Origin: an uncultured Chryseolinea sp.
GTDB lineage: Bacteria > Bacteroidota > Bacteroidia > Cytophagales > Cyclobacteriaceae
NCBI GenBank assembly: GCA_946478915.1
Contig: CAMLER010000032.1
Span: 1-15,811, forward strand
Direction: 5' to 3'
DNA: 15,811 nt
Shown: positions 7,521 to 14,633 of the stretch, piece by piece
Numbering within the stretch: the first letter of the stretch is position 1
Layout of the letters: each line of letters starts with the position of its first letter
Position numbers and translations under genes: made by a program
The notes under the pieces: model-generated
What the model saw: the letters and a program-made list of their open reading frames with translations, nothing else
Database searches by the model: none
Told to the model about the DNA's origin: nothing

Positions 7521-8509
7521 AATATAAATACAAACGACTCTTATTACAATGGAATCCGGGGATGCTACTGATCAGCTGGCTAAAGCAGGTGCGATTCAGT
7601 AAGTATGAAAATGTATCACTGTACAAGATCCTAAAGATCTTCCTTAGAAATCTGTTGAACGACGACATCCTGGATCGCGCCAACGGCGTCGCGTTCAATT
7701 TTATACTAGCCATTTTTCCTGCGATCATTTTCTTATTTACGTTGATACCATATGTAACCGCTTTTTTTCCTGAAATCAATACGGATAGCATCATGGCATT
7801 TATTGGCCAGCAAATTCCGCCAAGCATGTTTGAAGTAATGTCGTCTACGGTGCTCGATATTGTCAGCAACCAGCGTGGCGGATTGTTGTCTTTAGGATTT
7901 CTGTTTTCAGCATACCTCTCAACCAATGGTATGATGGCGCTAATGCGCGCATTCAATGCATGTTATCGAACCATTGAGAATCGCAGCGGACTGAAGACTC
8001 GACTCATTGCAACCGGTCTTACCATCAACATGACTGTCGTGCTTTTTCTCGCAATCATCTTATTGGTGGTAGGTCAGTTTATCCTGGATGCGATCATGTC
8101 AAATCTGCCGGCATTCGAATGGATAAACATGAGCAACTTCACGGTAGTACTGTTATTTATCGTTCGGTTCATTACCATCTTTATTGCCTTCTTCCTGGCA
8201 ATCTCATTTATATATTATTTCGGGCCTGCTATACATTACAACTGGAGATTTTTTTCTGTAGGATCATTGCTTGCCACCTTCCTTTGCCTGGCGGTGTCGT
8301 ATGGATTTTCCTTTTACGTCACTAACTTCGGAACCTATAACAAAGTGTACGGTTCGATCGGTGTCTTAATCGCATTGATGATCTGGATTCAACTGCTAAC
8401 GATCATGCTATTGGTCGGATATGAAGTAAATGCCAGTATTCACGACGCTATTCGCAAAGAAGCATTGTGGAATACCAGAATGCACAGAATGAAAAAAGGT
8501 GTCAGTTAG
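7517..8509 (+). CDS. YihY/virulence factor BrkB family membrane protein
   Basis: The 330-residue inner-membrane protein has about six hydrophobic segments, roughly at residues 60-82, 112-134, 154-180, 200-230, 240-262 and 273-297. The family signatures are ANGVAFNFILAIFPAIIFLF near the first helix and YGSIGVLIALMIWIQLL...GYEVNASI near the last. YihY/BrkB proteins were once called ribonuclease BN, but that assignment was withdrawn; the transport or envelope role is unproven. It starts with ATG overlapping the thioesterase stop (ATGA) and ends the mltG cluster. It converges with the lipoprotein gene across 57 bases in which I see no clear terminator. Confidence 0.92.
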   Translation: MKYKYKRLLLQWNPGMLLISWLKQVRFSKYENVSLYKILKIFLRNLLNDDILDRANGVAFNFILAIFPAIIFLFTLIPYVTAFFPEINTDSIMAFIGQQIPPSMFEVMSSTVLDIVSNQRGGLLSLGFLFSAYLSTNGMMALMRAFNACYRTIENRSGLKTRLIATGLTINMTVVLFLAIILLVVGQFILDAIMSNLPAFEWINMSNFTVVLLFIVRFITIFIAFFLAISFIYYFGPAIHYNWRFFSVGSLLATFLCLAVSYGFSFYVTNFGTYNKVYGSIGVLIALMIWIQLLTIMLLVGYEVNASIHDAIRKEALWNTRMHRMKKGVS

Positions 8510-8566
8510 CTGTAGGTTACTTTCATAGTTCCTCCAAACAAAATTTGCCTATACGCGATGAACACG

Positions 8567-9163
8567 TTAGTCCATCTGAATTGACAATGATATGTCATGT
8601 GGAGCAGGGAGGCTTCCTCCAAAGTACGGCCATAGCATGTAATAAGCACCCTTGTCACAAATATTTGCTCGTTCAATATAGACCGGCTCAAGGTCGTTTA
8701 GCTGAAAGATATAATTACTATCAGTAAGAGTTAGTCGATAATGGTTCGGCTCATTCAGATTTACGGTTCCGACAAAGCGTTCCTTTCGTTCACCATTAAC
8801 ATAGCAGTAAGCGTAGATCTCCAGTTCTTGATTATACCACTGCCAGGCAAACCGGGCGCTATTTTCATGATGCATCGAATTGCAGTCTGAAAAACCCAGA
8901 AGCTTATTTTTTGAATCCTGAAATGATTTATCCTCAAACTCGTAAATAGCAGTTTCATTAAAAACTGCTTTGAAATCAAGTGTGTTGGACTGCAGGCTCT
9001 GAAACATCCTTGGATTTGCATAATGGTCGCCTTCCGGAATTACAAAAATTTTCGTTAGTGATTCTCTTTCCTCGCAGGAAACCATAAAGAAGAGCATGGT
9101 AAGAAGCGATAAAGTTCTTGCCTTGGCAATCGTGAATAAGTCTGGCTTTATTTGCTGATTCAT
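8567..9163 (-). CDS. Lipoprotein of unknown function
   Basis: From the ATG at 9161-9163 the product has 198 residues with a lipoprotein signal: a basic start, LSLLTMLFFMVSC and Cys30. The frame stays open upstream, with further Met codons as far as 9217, but these would put a long polar tail before the signal. The mature part has short beta-like stretches, YEFEDKSFQDSKNKLLGFSDC, a Trp/Tyr-rich FAWQWYNQELEIYAYCYV, and a C-terminal YMLWPYFGGSLPAPHDISL motif. Four Cys residues remain in the mature chain. I do not recognise the family. It follows two exported barrel-like proteins on the same strand and may be co-expressed with them. Its near-promoter TATAGTTTG has a spacing one base too long. Confidence 0.75.
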   Translation of the reverse strand: MNQQIKPDLFTIAKARTLSLLTMLFFMVSCEERESLTKIFVIPEGDHYANPRMFQSLQSNTLDFKAVFNETAIYEFEDKSFQDSKNKLLGFSDCNSMHHENSARFAWQWYNQELEIYAYCYVNGERKERFVGTVNLNEPNHYRLTLTDSNYIFQLNDLEPVYIERANICDKGAYYMLWPYFGGSLPAPHDISLSIQMD

Positions 9164-9288
9164 AAATTTAAGGTTCATTATTTTCAACAAACTATACATT
9201 AGTGAATTCCCTGACATAGTAAACCAGGAGTATTAGTTCTAACCAGAGGAGCAGCATTGGCACCCGAATCCTTTCGACTGACCCTCAT

Positions 9289-9313
9289 TAAAAGCCTCAC
9301 GGGGCGAAGGCTG
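9289..9313 (-). terminator. Weak candidate terminator after the 159-residue exported protein gene
   Basis: On the minus strand AGCCT and AGGCT (9312-9308 and 9297-9293) can form a 5-bp stem, followed by TTTTAAT. It begins 8 bases after the stop at 9320. The short stem makes this uncertain. Confidence 0.35.
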
Positions 9314-9319
9314 AAAAAA

Positions 9320-9799
9320 TCAAAAAAGCGGATGCGACAATCTCAAACCCACTGACGGATAGCCCACCCGATATCCCATACAAAATATTGTCGATAAGTT
9401 GCGCCAGGTTTTTATGCGTGTTTCAAGTCCGGGCAGCGCCACAAAAAAATCTTCATTTACAAAACCCAATCTGACGGTTCCAAAAAAATCGATTGTATTG
9501 CTCTTTGCAATGGGAGCTTGAAATGCTATCCCATAAAATACATCCGACAGTTTCTTGCCATCGCTTGATTCATTCGATATGCCAGCCTGATAGGCGGCCC
9601 CGATAGCAACCTTGTTTCGATGCTCAAACATTAATGCCCCTCCATACAGAGCCCGTTTGACAGTTTTTTCCACACCTACCGAAGCAAGGACGGTCTGGCA
9701 TTTGGCAGGCGATAAAATTAAACACATAGCCATCAATGGAAGCCATTGAATTGATCTGGCCGTTAAACGTGACATTGTCAAATTGAAATTCGGTCGCAT
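9320..9799 (-). CDS. Small exported beta-barrel-like protein, unknown function
   Basis: The 159-residue product has a signal peptide: a basic start, WLPLMAMCLIL and a likely cleavage near SPAKCQ-TV. Its mature part is built of alternating hydrophobic and polar strands such as ALYGGALMFEH, KVAIGAAYQAGI, DFFGTVRLGFV and VGYPSVGLRLSHPLF. It ends in Phe, as many outer-membrane barrels do. Met9 (codon 9773-9775) is an alternative start that places the signal peptide better. The barrel would be small, with about 8 strands. It lies 29 bases downstream of the 222-residue barrel gene, so the two are probably cotranscribed. No named family recognised. Confidence 0.7.
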   Translation of the reverse strand: MRPNFNLTMSRLTARSIQWLPLMAMCLILSPAKCQTVLASVGVEKTVKRALYGGALMFEHRNKVAIGAAYQAGISNESSDGKKLSDVFYGIAFQAPIAKSNTIDFFGTVRLGFVNEDFFVALPGLETRIKTWRNLSTIFCMGYRVGYPSVGLRLSHPLF

Positions 9800-9828
9800 G
9801 AAATATATCAGTTTATGCGTTTCGTAAA

Positions 9829-10497
9829 TCAGCGAAGAAAACCAAAGCTCACGCCTACGTTAATCGAAGTTGGATTATCTATTTTGGTATTCCTGAATAC
9901 CTGATCTGCCTTGCGTCCGAAAATCCAGGAATAGCGCGCTTCTGCAAAAAGGTGAATAAAGTCATACATTCGAGGCAAACGCCACTCGAGACCAGCACCG
10001 GCAGAAGTAGCGGGAATAGCAATTTTCCCTATATACGGAGCGGATGATCTGCTATAATTTATTTTGCTATCCTCTGTAGTATAGTACCCGTTAAACTTTA
10101 AAATATTGTAAGTAATCCCACTGCTGAGGTAGGGATTCAGCGCCCGTTCTGACTTGTTGATGAGATTGAGGGGATAGAAATTAAATATCAACCCTGAAGC
10201 AAATACGTTTACCGTATGTTTGACCTTTGCGCTTGAGTAATAAAATCCAGACACTTGCAATCGTGACTTTACAATCTGGTTACCGATAACAAGTCCCACG
10301 GTACCACCTTCAACCACAACATTCATTCCGTCTATCGCATCGTATTCGCTGGTAAGCTCGGTCGACTTTGTTCCAAAATTCACCTCAAAACCCAGAAGCC
10401 TCTTATGCTCTTGTGCGTGTGATGAAATGAAGGAAAGCAAAAGAAAAATACAGCAGACAGCCTTGCTGCTTTTTTGTATCAAGATCTTAGTAACCAT
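9829..10497 (-). CDS. Outer-membrane beta-barrel protein (Bacteroidota type)
   Basis: The 222-residue protein has a signal peptide (basic start, AVCCIFLLLSFISSHAQ, cleavage after HAQ). The mature part reads as amphipathic beta strands: LLGFEVNFGTKS, GGTVGLVIGNQ, SRLQVSGFYYSS, FASGLIFNFYPL, NPYLSSGITYNIL, GAGLEWRLP, HLFAEARYSWIFG and a final SINVGVSFGFLR. The ALNPYLSSGITYN strand and GFLR end resemble the OmpW/OMP_b-brl barrels common in this phylum. The ligand or role is unknown. Upstream lies a 183-base gap with a notable three-arm inverted repeat; no exact -7 element was found. Confidence 0.8.
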   Translation of the reverse strand: MVTKILIQKSSKAVCCIFLLLSFISSHAQEHKRLLGFEVNFGTKSTELTSEYDAIDGMNVVVEGGTVGLVIGNQIVKSRLQVSGFYYSSAKVKHTVNVFASGLIFNFYPLNLINKSERALNPYLSSGITYNILKFNGYYTTEDSKINYSRSSAPYIGKIAIPATSAGAGLEWRLPRMYDFIHLFAEARYSWIFGRKADQVFRNTKIDNPTSINVGVSFGFLR

Positions 10498-10559
10498 GTC
10501 CTTTGCATTTATTGTAATACTAAGGTCTTGGTTTACTATGGATGATGAATCGGTAAATT

Positions 10560-10612
10560 CCCTGAATTTTTAAAATTCATGATCTCAGGGTTTGGATAAG
10601 TGATAACCCTGA
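10560..10612. repeat. Three-arm inverted repeat that can form alternative hairpins
   Basis: CCCTGA (10560-10565), TCAGGGTT (10585-10592) and AACCCTGA (10605-10612) lie in the gap between asmA and the 222-residue barrel gene. The middle arm can pair with either flank: 8 bp with the right arm (12-base loop) or 6 bp with the left arm. Between the left and middle arms sits the AT palindrome GAATTTT-T-AAAATTC (10564-10578). On the minus strand this lies 63-115 bases upstream of the barrel gene start. No clear T-run follows either stem. Confidence 0.6.
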
Positions 10613-10680
10613 TTACCCGATGGAGCATCTGGAAAGTAAGGAAACAATGAGTTTATATCGCTTGGGCTACGGGAGTCAAA

Positions 10681-13176
10681 TTACCAGTCAAAATACTCAT
10701 CCTCCGCCAACTCAACCTCTTTTTTCTCCTTGGTACCTTTATTCTTGAATGCTTCCTTTAATTCCTGCACTTCATTCTTCAGATCTGTAGCAATTTTCTT
10801 CTTCACCGATTCAGAATCATAAACGACGCGGTAATCATCAGCTGTTCCAACAATCTTGAGGAAAAGCTTGCTCTGGCCTGAACCGTCCTCTTGCAGCGCC
10901 TGCTTGGCCTCGACGGAGGTAATATTCTTATCGTTTCGCAGTGGCGCAATCAATCGGTAGTCGATACGTTGATCAAAGGTATGCGTACCGCTGATTTTGA
11001 TCGAAGTTACATTGGTTCTCACTTCCATCTGCGGTATATAAACTGTTTTGTTTTCTATGTGAATGTCATTCTTGATCTCGGAAAATCGAAGTTTGCTGAG
11101 CCCTTCATCATTGAGATATTTGTTCAACTTCTTCATCGGCTCAAAGTTGTTGAGCTCACCTCCTTTAATGGATGTACTAATATCACTCACCAGAGTCTCC
11201 TGATACAATCGAAGATTTTGATTAAGTGCAAACTCAAGCGAAACATCTGCATATGCCTTCCCCTTCAGATGCTTATCAACAATAAAGTTTTGATCGAAGT
11301 TTTCAAACACGTAGAAGATACTGTCGATGTTTATTCCATTCAGCCGGAATGAACTTACAACGTCGATCGCTTTATTATTTTTGGCGTCTACTATGCCTGT
11401 GAAGGACATGTCGCCCCCCATCGAGTTAAATTTGATGTTCCGGGAAACGGCCATCTCGTTTTTAACAAGTAGATCGCCCTTCAGATCGGTTGCATAGAAT
11501 CGTTTATAGCGTAGAGCTTTTACATCGCAATTGAAATTTAGATTGATGTTTCGTGAAATCTTGAATTCATACTGATTGTCTTTCGGCTCCGCCGCGCCTT
11601 TCGATTGATGACTGAAGCCCATAGCAAACAATTCATCAACGTCGAGGTATTTTGATTTCAAATCTGTTTCAATTCCGATAGGCTGGTTGTCAAAAAGAAT
11701 GAATGTTATGATGTTCTTGAAGAATCCGTTTAACAGGAAATCGCTATTACCAATCTTACCCGACACATTGCTCAGCGCCAGATCAATATTGTTGAATTGC
11801 ATGTTCCCCCTAAGGTCATCCAGCCTTACTTTATCCTGTCCGTAAGTGAGTCCTATGTTTTCCAATTCAATTGTTCCCTCTGTAGAAACGCGTTGTGCCG
11901 TGGCGCGCTTTTTTAAAAGACCCACCTTTCCGTCGAATTTCACATTTGCAACAAGCGACCCCGAAAGATCTTCGAGATTTTTTACAGGATAAAAGTCCAG
12001 CAATGATTTTGCATCAAGACGTCCATCAAAGGAAAATTTTACTGCAGGATCAATAAAATTTCGAAGCTGAAAATCTGCCTTGAATGGCTCATCATTCAAT
12101 TTGGCCTTAATGTTTCTCAGATTGAGTGTAGCAGATTCCGTCTTCAAAATTTGTGGACTTACGAACGATCCCTCCAGACTCGCCTCTTTAATTTGGGAGC
12201 GGGAATCGGGATTGTAAAGCGTGGCATCATTGAATCCAAACTCAATATTGATCGATGGACTTACCTTTCGGCTGATCTCTCCTTTTAATCTGGAAGTAAA
12301 ATACACGTCGCCTTTACTCCGGTATTTTTGAAACTTCTTTGCGACAGATTCATTGAGCAGCGATAGTAACGTCTGAATGTCCGTCTCGTGTCCTTTCGTG
12401 GTGATGTCGATAATATTCTTCTGTTTCCATGTATAAGTCCCCGACACATTGAAAGAGGAATTTCGGATGCTGAGTGTTGATGGCTTAATGGTAAGATTTC
12501 TTTGCGCGTCGTCATAGGAAAGTTCACTCGTAACCTTGAACGACTTTCCAGTCAAAAAAGAATTACCATTTACACTGATTTTCTCCGTAGTCAACTCACC
12601 GTCAGCTTCAATATCGTAAACATCATTCGCCGATTGAATGGACGCCAAAAGCTCTTCGGTTGAGAAAATGAGGTGTTCTTCAGCCGTTACATCAATGTAT
12701 TGAACTCGGGCTTTCTCAAGCTGAACATCCTGGAGCTCAAACTTCATAGAACTCCCTTCGCCGGTTTTTTTTTCTTTGGGCTTTAAGATGGTGTAATTGT
12801 TTTCACCTGCTTTATTTATTTTCAGATTTGTCTCACTGTTTATGATCGTGAGTCCTTCTACCGTGTAATTACCTTTCCAGACCTGAACCGGGCTTAGTTG
12901 ACAACGAATTTCAGATGCAGTCAGTAGCGGGTAGCTTCCCTCATGACTGTCCTCAATGTACACATCCTTAAGTACGATGGCCATCAGTGGAAAGCTCGAA
13001 AAAATCGAGATGTCCATTTCGCCAATCTTTACCGGTGTATTAAGATTTTTATTCGCTTCTCTGATGAATTGGGCAATAATGCGTTCTTTAAATAGGAGGA
13101 CTGACAACGCAAGCGAGATACACAAAACAGCAATTGCGAGAGCGGTGTAAAAAAATATCTTCCCAAAGATTCTCAA
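10681..13176 (-). CDS. AsmA-family protein (bridge-like lipid transfer type)
   Basis: AsmA-like proteins are anchored in the inner membrane and span the periplasm as long beta-grooved bridges linked to phospholipid supply of the outer membrane. The 831-residue product has one N-terminal membrane helix (about 6-25, FFYTALAIAVLCISLALSVL), the AsmA start region (LNTPVKIGEMDISIFSSFPL, DVYIEDS) and a long run of beta strands. An AsmA-like C-terminal domain lies at about 600-775, with LNKYLNDEGLSKLRFSEIKN and TSIKISGTHTFDQRIDYRL. The tail is Lys/Glu-rich and ends EYFDW. No ATG is suitably placed: TTG at 13174-13176 gives a normal start (MRIFGKIFFY) and lies after the -7 element at 13195-13202, whereas a longer frame from TTG 13206 would start inside the promoter. 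Confidence 0.88.
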   Translation of the reverse strand: MRIFGKIFFYTALAIAVLCISLALSVLLFKERIIAQFIREANKNLNTPVKIGEMDISIFSSFPLMAIVLKDVYIEDSHEGSYPLLTASEIRCQLSPVQVWKGNYTVEGLTIINSETNLKINKAGENNYTILKPKEKKTGEGSSMKFELQDVQLEKARVQYIDVTAEEHLIFSTEELLASIQSANDVYDIEADGELTTEKISVNGNSFLTGKSFKVTSELSYDDAQRNLTIKPSTLSIRNSSFNVSGTYTWKQKNIIDITTKGHETDIQTLLSLLNESVAKKFQKYRSKGDVYFTSRLKGEISRKVSPSINIEFGFNDATLYNPDSRSQIKEASLEGSFVSPQILKTESATLNLRNIKAKLNDEPFKADFQLRNFIDPAVKFSFDGRLDAKSLLDFYPVKNLEDLSGSLVANVKFDGKVGLLKKRATAQRVSTEGTIELENIGLTYGQDKVRLDDLRGNMQFNNIDLALSNVSGKIGNSDFLLNGFFKNIITFILFDNQPIGIETDLKSKYLDVDELFAMGFSHQSKGAAEPKDNQYEFKISRNINLNFNCDVKALRYKRFYATDLKGDLLVKNEMAVSRNIKFNSMGGDMSFTGIVDAKNNKAIDVVSSFRLNGINIDSIFYVFENFDQNFIVDKHLKGKAYADVSLEFALNQNLRLYQETLVSDISTSIKGGELNNFEPMKKLNKYLNDEGLSKLRFSEIKNDIHIENKTVYIPQMEVRTNVTSIKISGTHTFDQRIDYRLIAPLRNDKNITSVEAKQALQEDGSGQSKLFLKIVGTADDYRVVYDSESVKKKIATDLKNEVQELKEAFKNKGTKEKKEVELAEDEYFDW

Positions 13177-13194
13177 GATAAAAAAATCGTTTAG

Positions 13195-13202
13195 CAAAAG
13201 TA
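13195..13202 (-). promoter_or_regulatory. Predicted -7 element upstream of the AsmA-like gene
   Basis: On the minus strand TACTTTTG matches TAnnTTTG. It ends 18 bases before the TTG at 13176 and supports that start. No TTG at -33 spacing was found. The octamer is identical to the one before the amidase gene. Confidence 0.5.
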
Positions 13203-13308
13203 ACAAAAGTTAAACGATGGCTACTCTTACTTATTTTGCCTGAAAAATTAAGCCCGTCGGAAACTTCGACGAATATTTGGAATAACAACAATTCGGCGGT
13301 GGATCTGT

Positions 13309-14196
13309 TTAAACCTCCGATCCTTCGTCGATGTAGCGCTTTGTGATCGGTTGATAGGAGTCGATTCTCCTGTCCCGCAGAAAAGGCCAATGGGTACGGT
13401 AGGAATCTGTCTTATTAAGATCAAGAGGCATCACATGCACCTCTTCTTTATCATGAGAAGCCTGATATAAGACTCTGCCGAATGGGTTAGCAATAAAAGA
13501 TCCTCCCCAAAAATTCATAGCTCCGTTTTGTTCAAGTCCGATACGATTAACGCTCACAACGTGAATACCGTTGGCCACAGCATGACTTCGTTGGATTGTT
13601 TGCCACGCATTAAACTGTTCGCTATTGGTAGCTTCGTCTTGTGAGGTTGCCCATCCAATGGCAGTGGGGTAAAACAGGATTTCAGCACCCATCAATGCCG
13701 TGATCCGTGCGCCTTCGGGATACCATTGATCCCAACAGATGAGCACTCCAATAGTGGCATATTTGGTTTTGAATATCTTATAACCCAGGTCGCCCGGAGT
13801 AAAATAAAATTTTTCGTAATAGGCCGGGTCGTCGGGTATATGCATTTTCCGGTACTTACCAAGGTATGAGCCATCTGCGTCCAACACCGCCGTGGTATTG
13901 TGATAGATCCCCTGCGCCCTCTTCTCGAATAAAGATGCAATAATAACGACACCTAACTCTTTGGCTACTGTTGATAGTGCATCTGTAGAAGGGCCCGGAA
14001 TGGATTCGGCGAGCTTGAAGTTTTCATAATCTTCAACATCGCAAAAATAATGCGACAGGAATAATTCCTGAAGACAAACGATTTGAGCACCAAGTCTGGC
14101 AGCCTCGCGGATCTTTGAAATTGTCTTGTCAAGATTTTCCTTCGGCTTTGATGAACAAGCCATTTGGACGATACCTACATTTACGATTTTGCTCAC
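13309..14196 (-). CDS. aguB: N-carbamoylputrescine amidase-type carbon-nitrogen hydrolase
   Basis: AguB hydrolyses N-carbamoylputrescine to putrescine, CO2 and ammonia in the agmatine route of polyamine synthesis. The 295-residue protein is a complete nitrilase-superfamily domain. The catalytic triad is visible: Glu44 in CLQELF, Lys117 in KYRKMHIPDD and Cys154 in LICWDQWYPE. The substrate-type segments SHYFC, FYFTPGD, FNAWQTIQRSHAVANG and FWGGSFIANPFG match the plant/bacterial AguB group. It starts with GTG at 14194-14196; no ATG fits. In many Bacteroidota the agmatine deiminase gene lies next to it, but here the next gene is AsmA-like, so the partner must be elsewhere. Specificity rests on resemblance, and a related amidase activity is possible. 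Confidence 0.88.
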   Translation of the reverse strand: MSKIVNVGIVQMACSSKPKENLDKTISKIREAARLGAQIVCLQELFLSHYFCDVEDYENFKLAESIPGPSTDALSTVAKELGVVIIASLFEKRAQGIYHNTTAVLDADGSYLGKYRKMHIPDDPAYYEKFYFTPGDLGYKIFKTKYATIGVLICWDQWYPEGARITALMGAEILFYPTAIGWATSQDEATNSEQFNAWQTIQRSHAVANGIHVVSVNRIGLEQNGAMNFWGGSFIANPFGRVLYQASHDKEEVHVMPLDLNKTDSYRTHWPFLRDRRIDSYQPITKRYIDEGSEV

Positions 14197-14213
14197 TCTG
14201 TTTATTTAAGACG

Positions 14214-14221
14214 CAAAAGTA
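14214..14221 (-). promoter_or_regulatory. Predicted -7 element of the amidase promoter
   Basis: TACTTTTG on the minus strand matches TAnnTTTG and ends 17 bases before the GTG start, giving a leader of about 10 bases. The nearest upstream TTG (14250-14248) is 26 bases away, too far for a standard -33 element. Confidence 0.5.
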
Positions 14222-14518
14222 GGAAGTAATTTCAGGTGGAAAAAGTTCAACGTCGGCTTAATCATTTTATGTGCTTGAAGGAGTATTGACGCCGCTTTTG
14301 TTGATGTTCTTTACTAACAACTCGCACTTTTGGAAGACGGATTTCAACTGAATCTATTAGGCATTCCCTATGCATGGTAGAACTACTCATTATGGCTGCG
14401 CCTGTTGGTGAAATTAACCAGGGCAGTACTCTACACATATCTCCGCGCAGTCGTTTCTTGCGACCTTTGCGTCAAAGGCATTTATCGACTTCTATCAAAC
14501 AATATTTTGGAAATGCAG

Positions 14519-14545
14519 AAGAGCGTACCTTATAGATACGCTCTT
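14519..14545 (-). terminator. Hairpin, candidate distal terminator for gltD
   Basis: AAGAGCGTA (14519-14527) and TACGCTCTT (14537-14545) form a perfect 9-bp stem with a 9-base loop, 88 bases after the gltD stop. On the minus strand only a short T-pair follows before CTGCATTT, so the tail is weak. Confidence 0.45.
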
Positions 14546-14597
14546 AAATATAGCCAGCCGGCCACCCTACAATGACTGCGCCTGTTCCTTAAAGATA

Positions 14598-14622
14598 AAG
14601 GGAGACAAATAACATTTCCCTT
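14598..14622 (-). terminator. Candidate proximal terminator for gltD
   Basis: AAGGGA and TCCCTT (14598-14603 and 14617-14622) form a 6-bp stem beginning 11 bases after the gltD stop. On the minus strand TATCTTTAAGG follows, moderately T-rich. The long 13-base loop weakens the case. Confidence 0.35.
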
Positions 14623-14633
14623 CCGCGTAGTGA

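Larger units (their letters stand above)
14197..14633. other. 437-base intergenic region between the amidase gene and gltD
   Basis: No credible gene is seen. Contents: the amidase -7 element at its left end, a 15-base near-repeat ATG[G/A]CTGCGCCTGTT at 14392-14406 and 14572-14586 (one mismatch, 180 bases apart), a small CCTTTG-CGT-CAAAGG hairpin (14464-14478), and two hairpins on the gltD side. Short frames here have no support. No tRNA or riboswitch fold was recognised. Confidence 0.6.

Noticed and set aside
8510..8566. Bidirectional terminator between the convergent YihY and lipoprotein genes
   Set aside because: I looked for an inverted repeat in these 57 bases and found none of useful length.
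10891..11352. Plus-strand frame of 153 codons
   Set aside because: It is antisense to the AsmA C-terminal domain and shows no domain or start signal of its own.
14370..14411. 13-codon plus-strand frame with two Cys and a Trp near its end, like a leader peptide
   Set aside because: No plus-strand gene follows it, since gltD is on the minus strand; attenuation makes no sense here.
14392..14535. Plus-strand frame of 47 codons beginning MAAPVGEINQG
   Set aside because: It has no export or domain signal, no promoter element, and its end falls inside the gltD-side hairpin; most likely non-coding.
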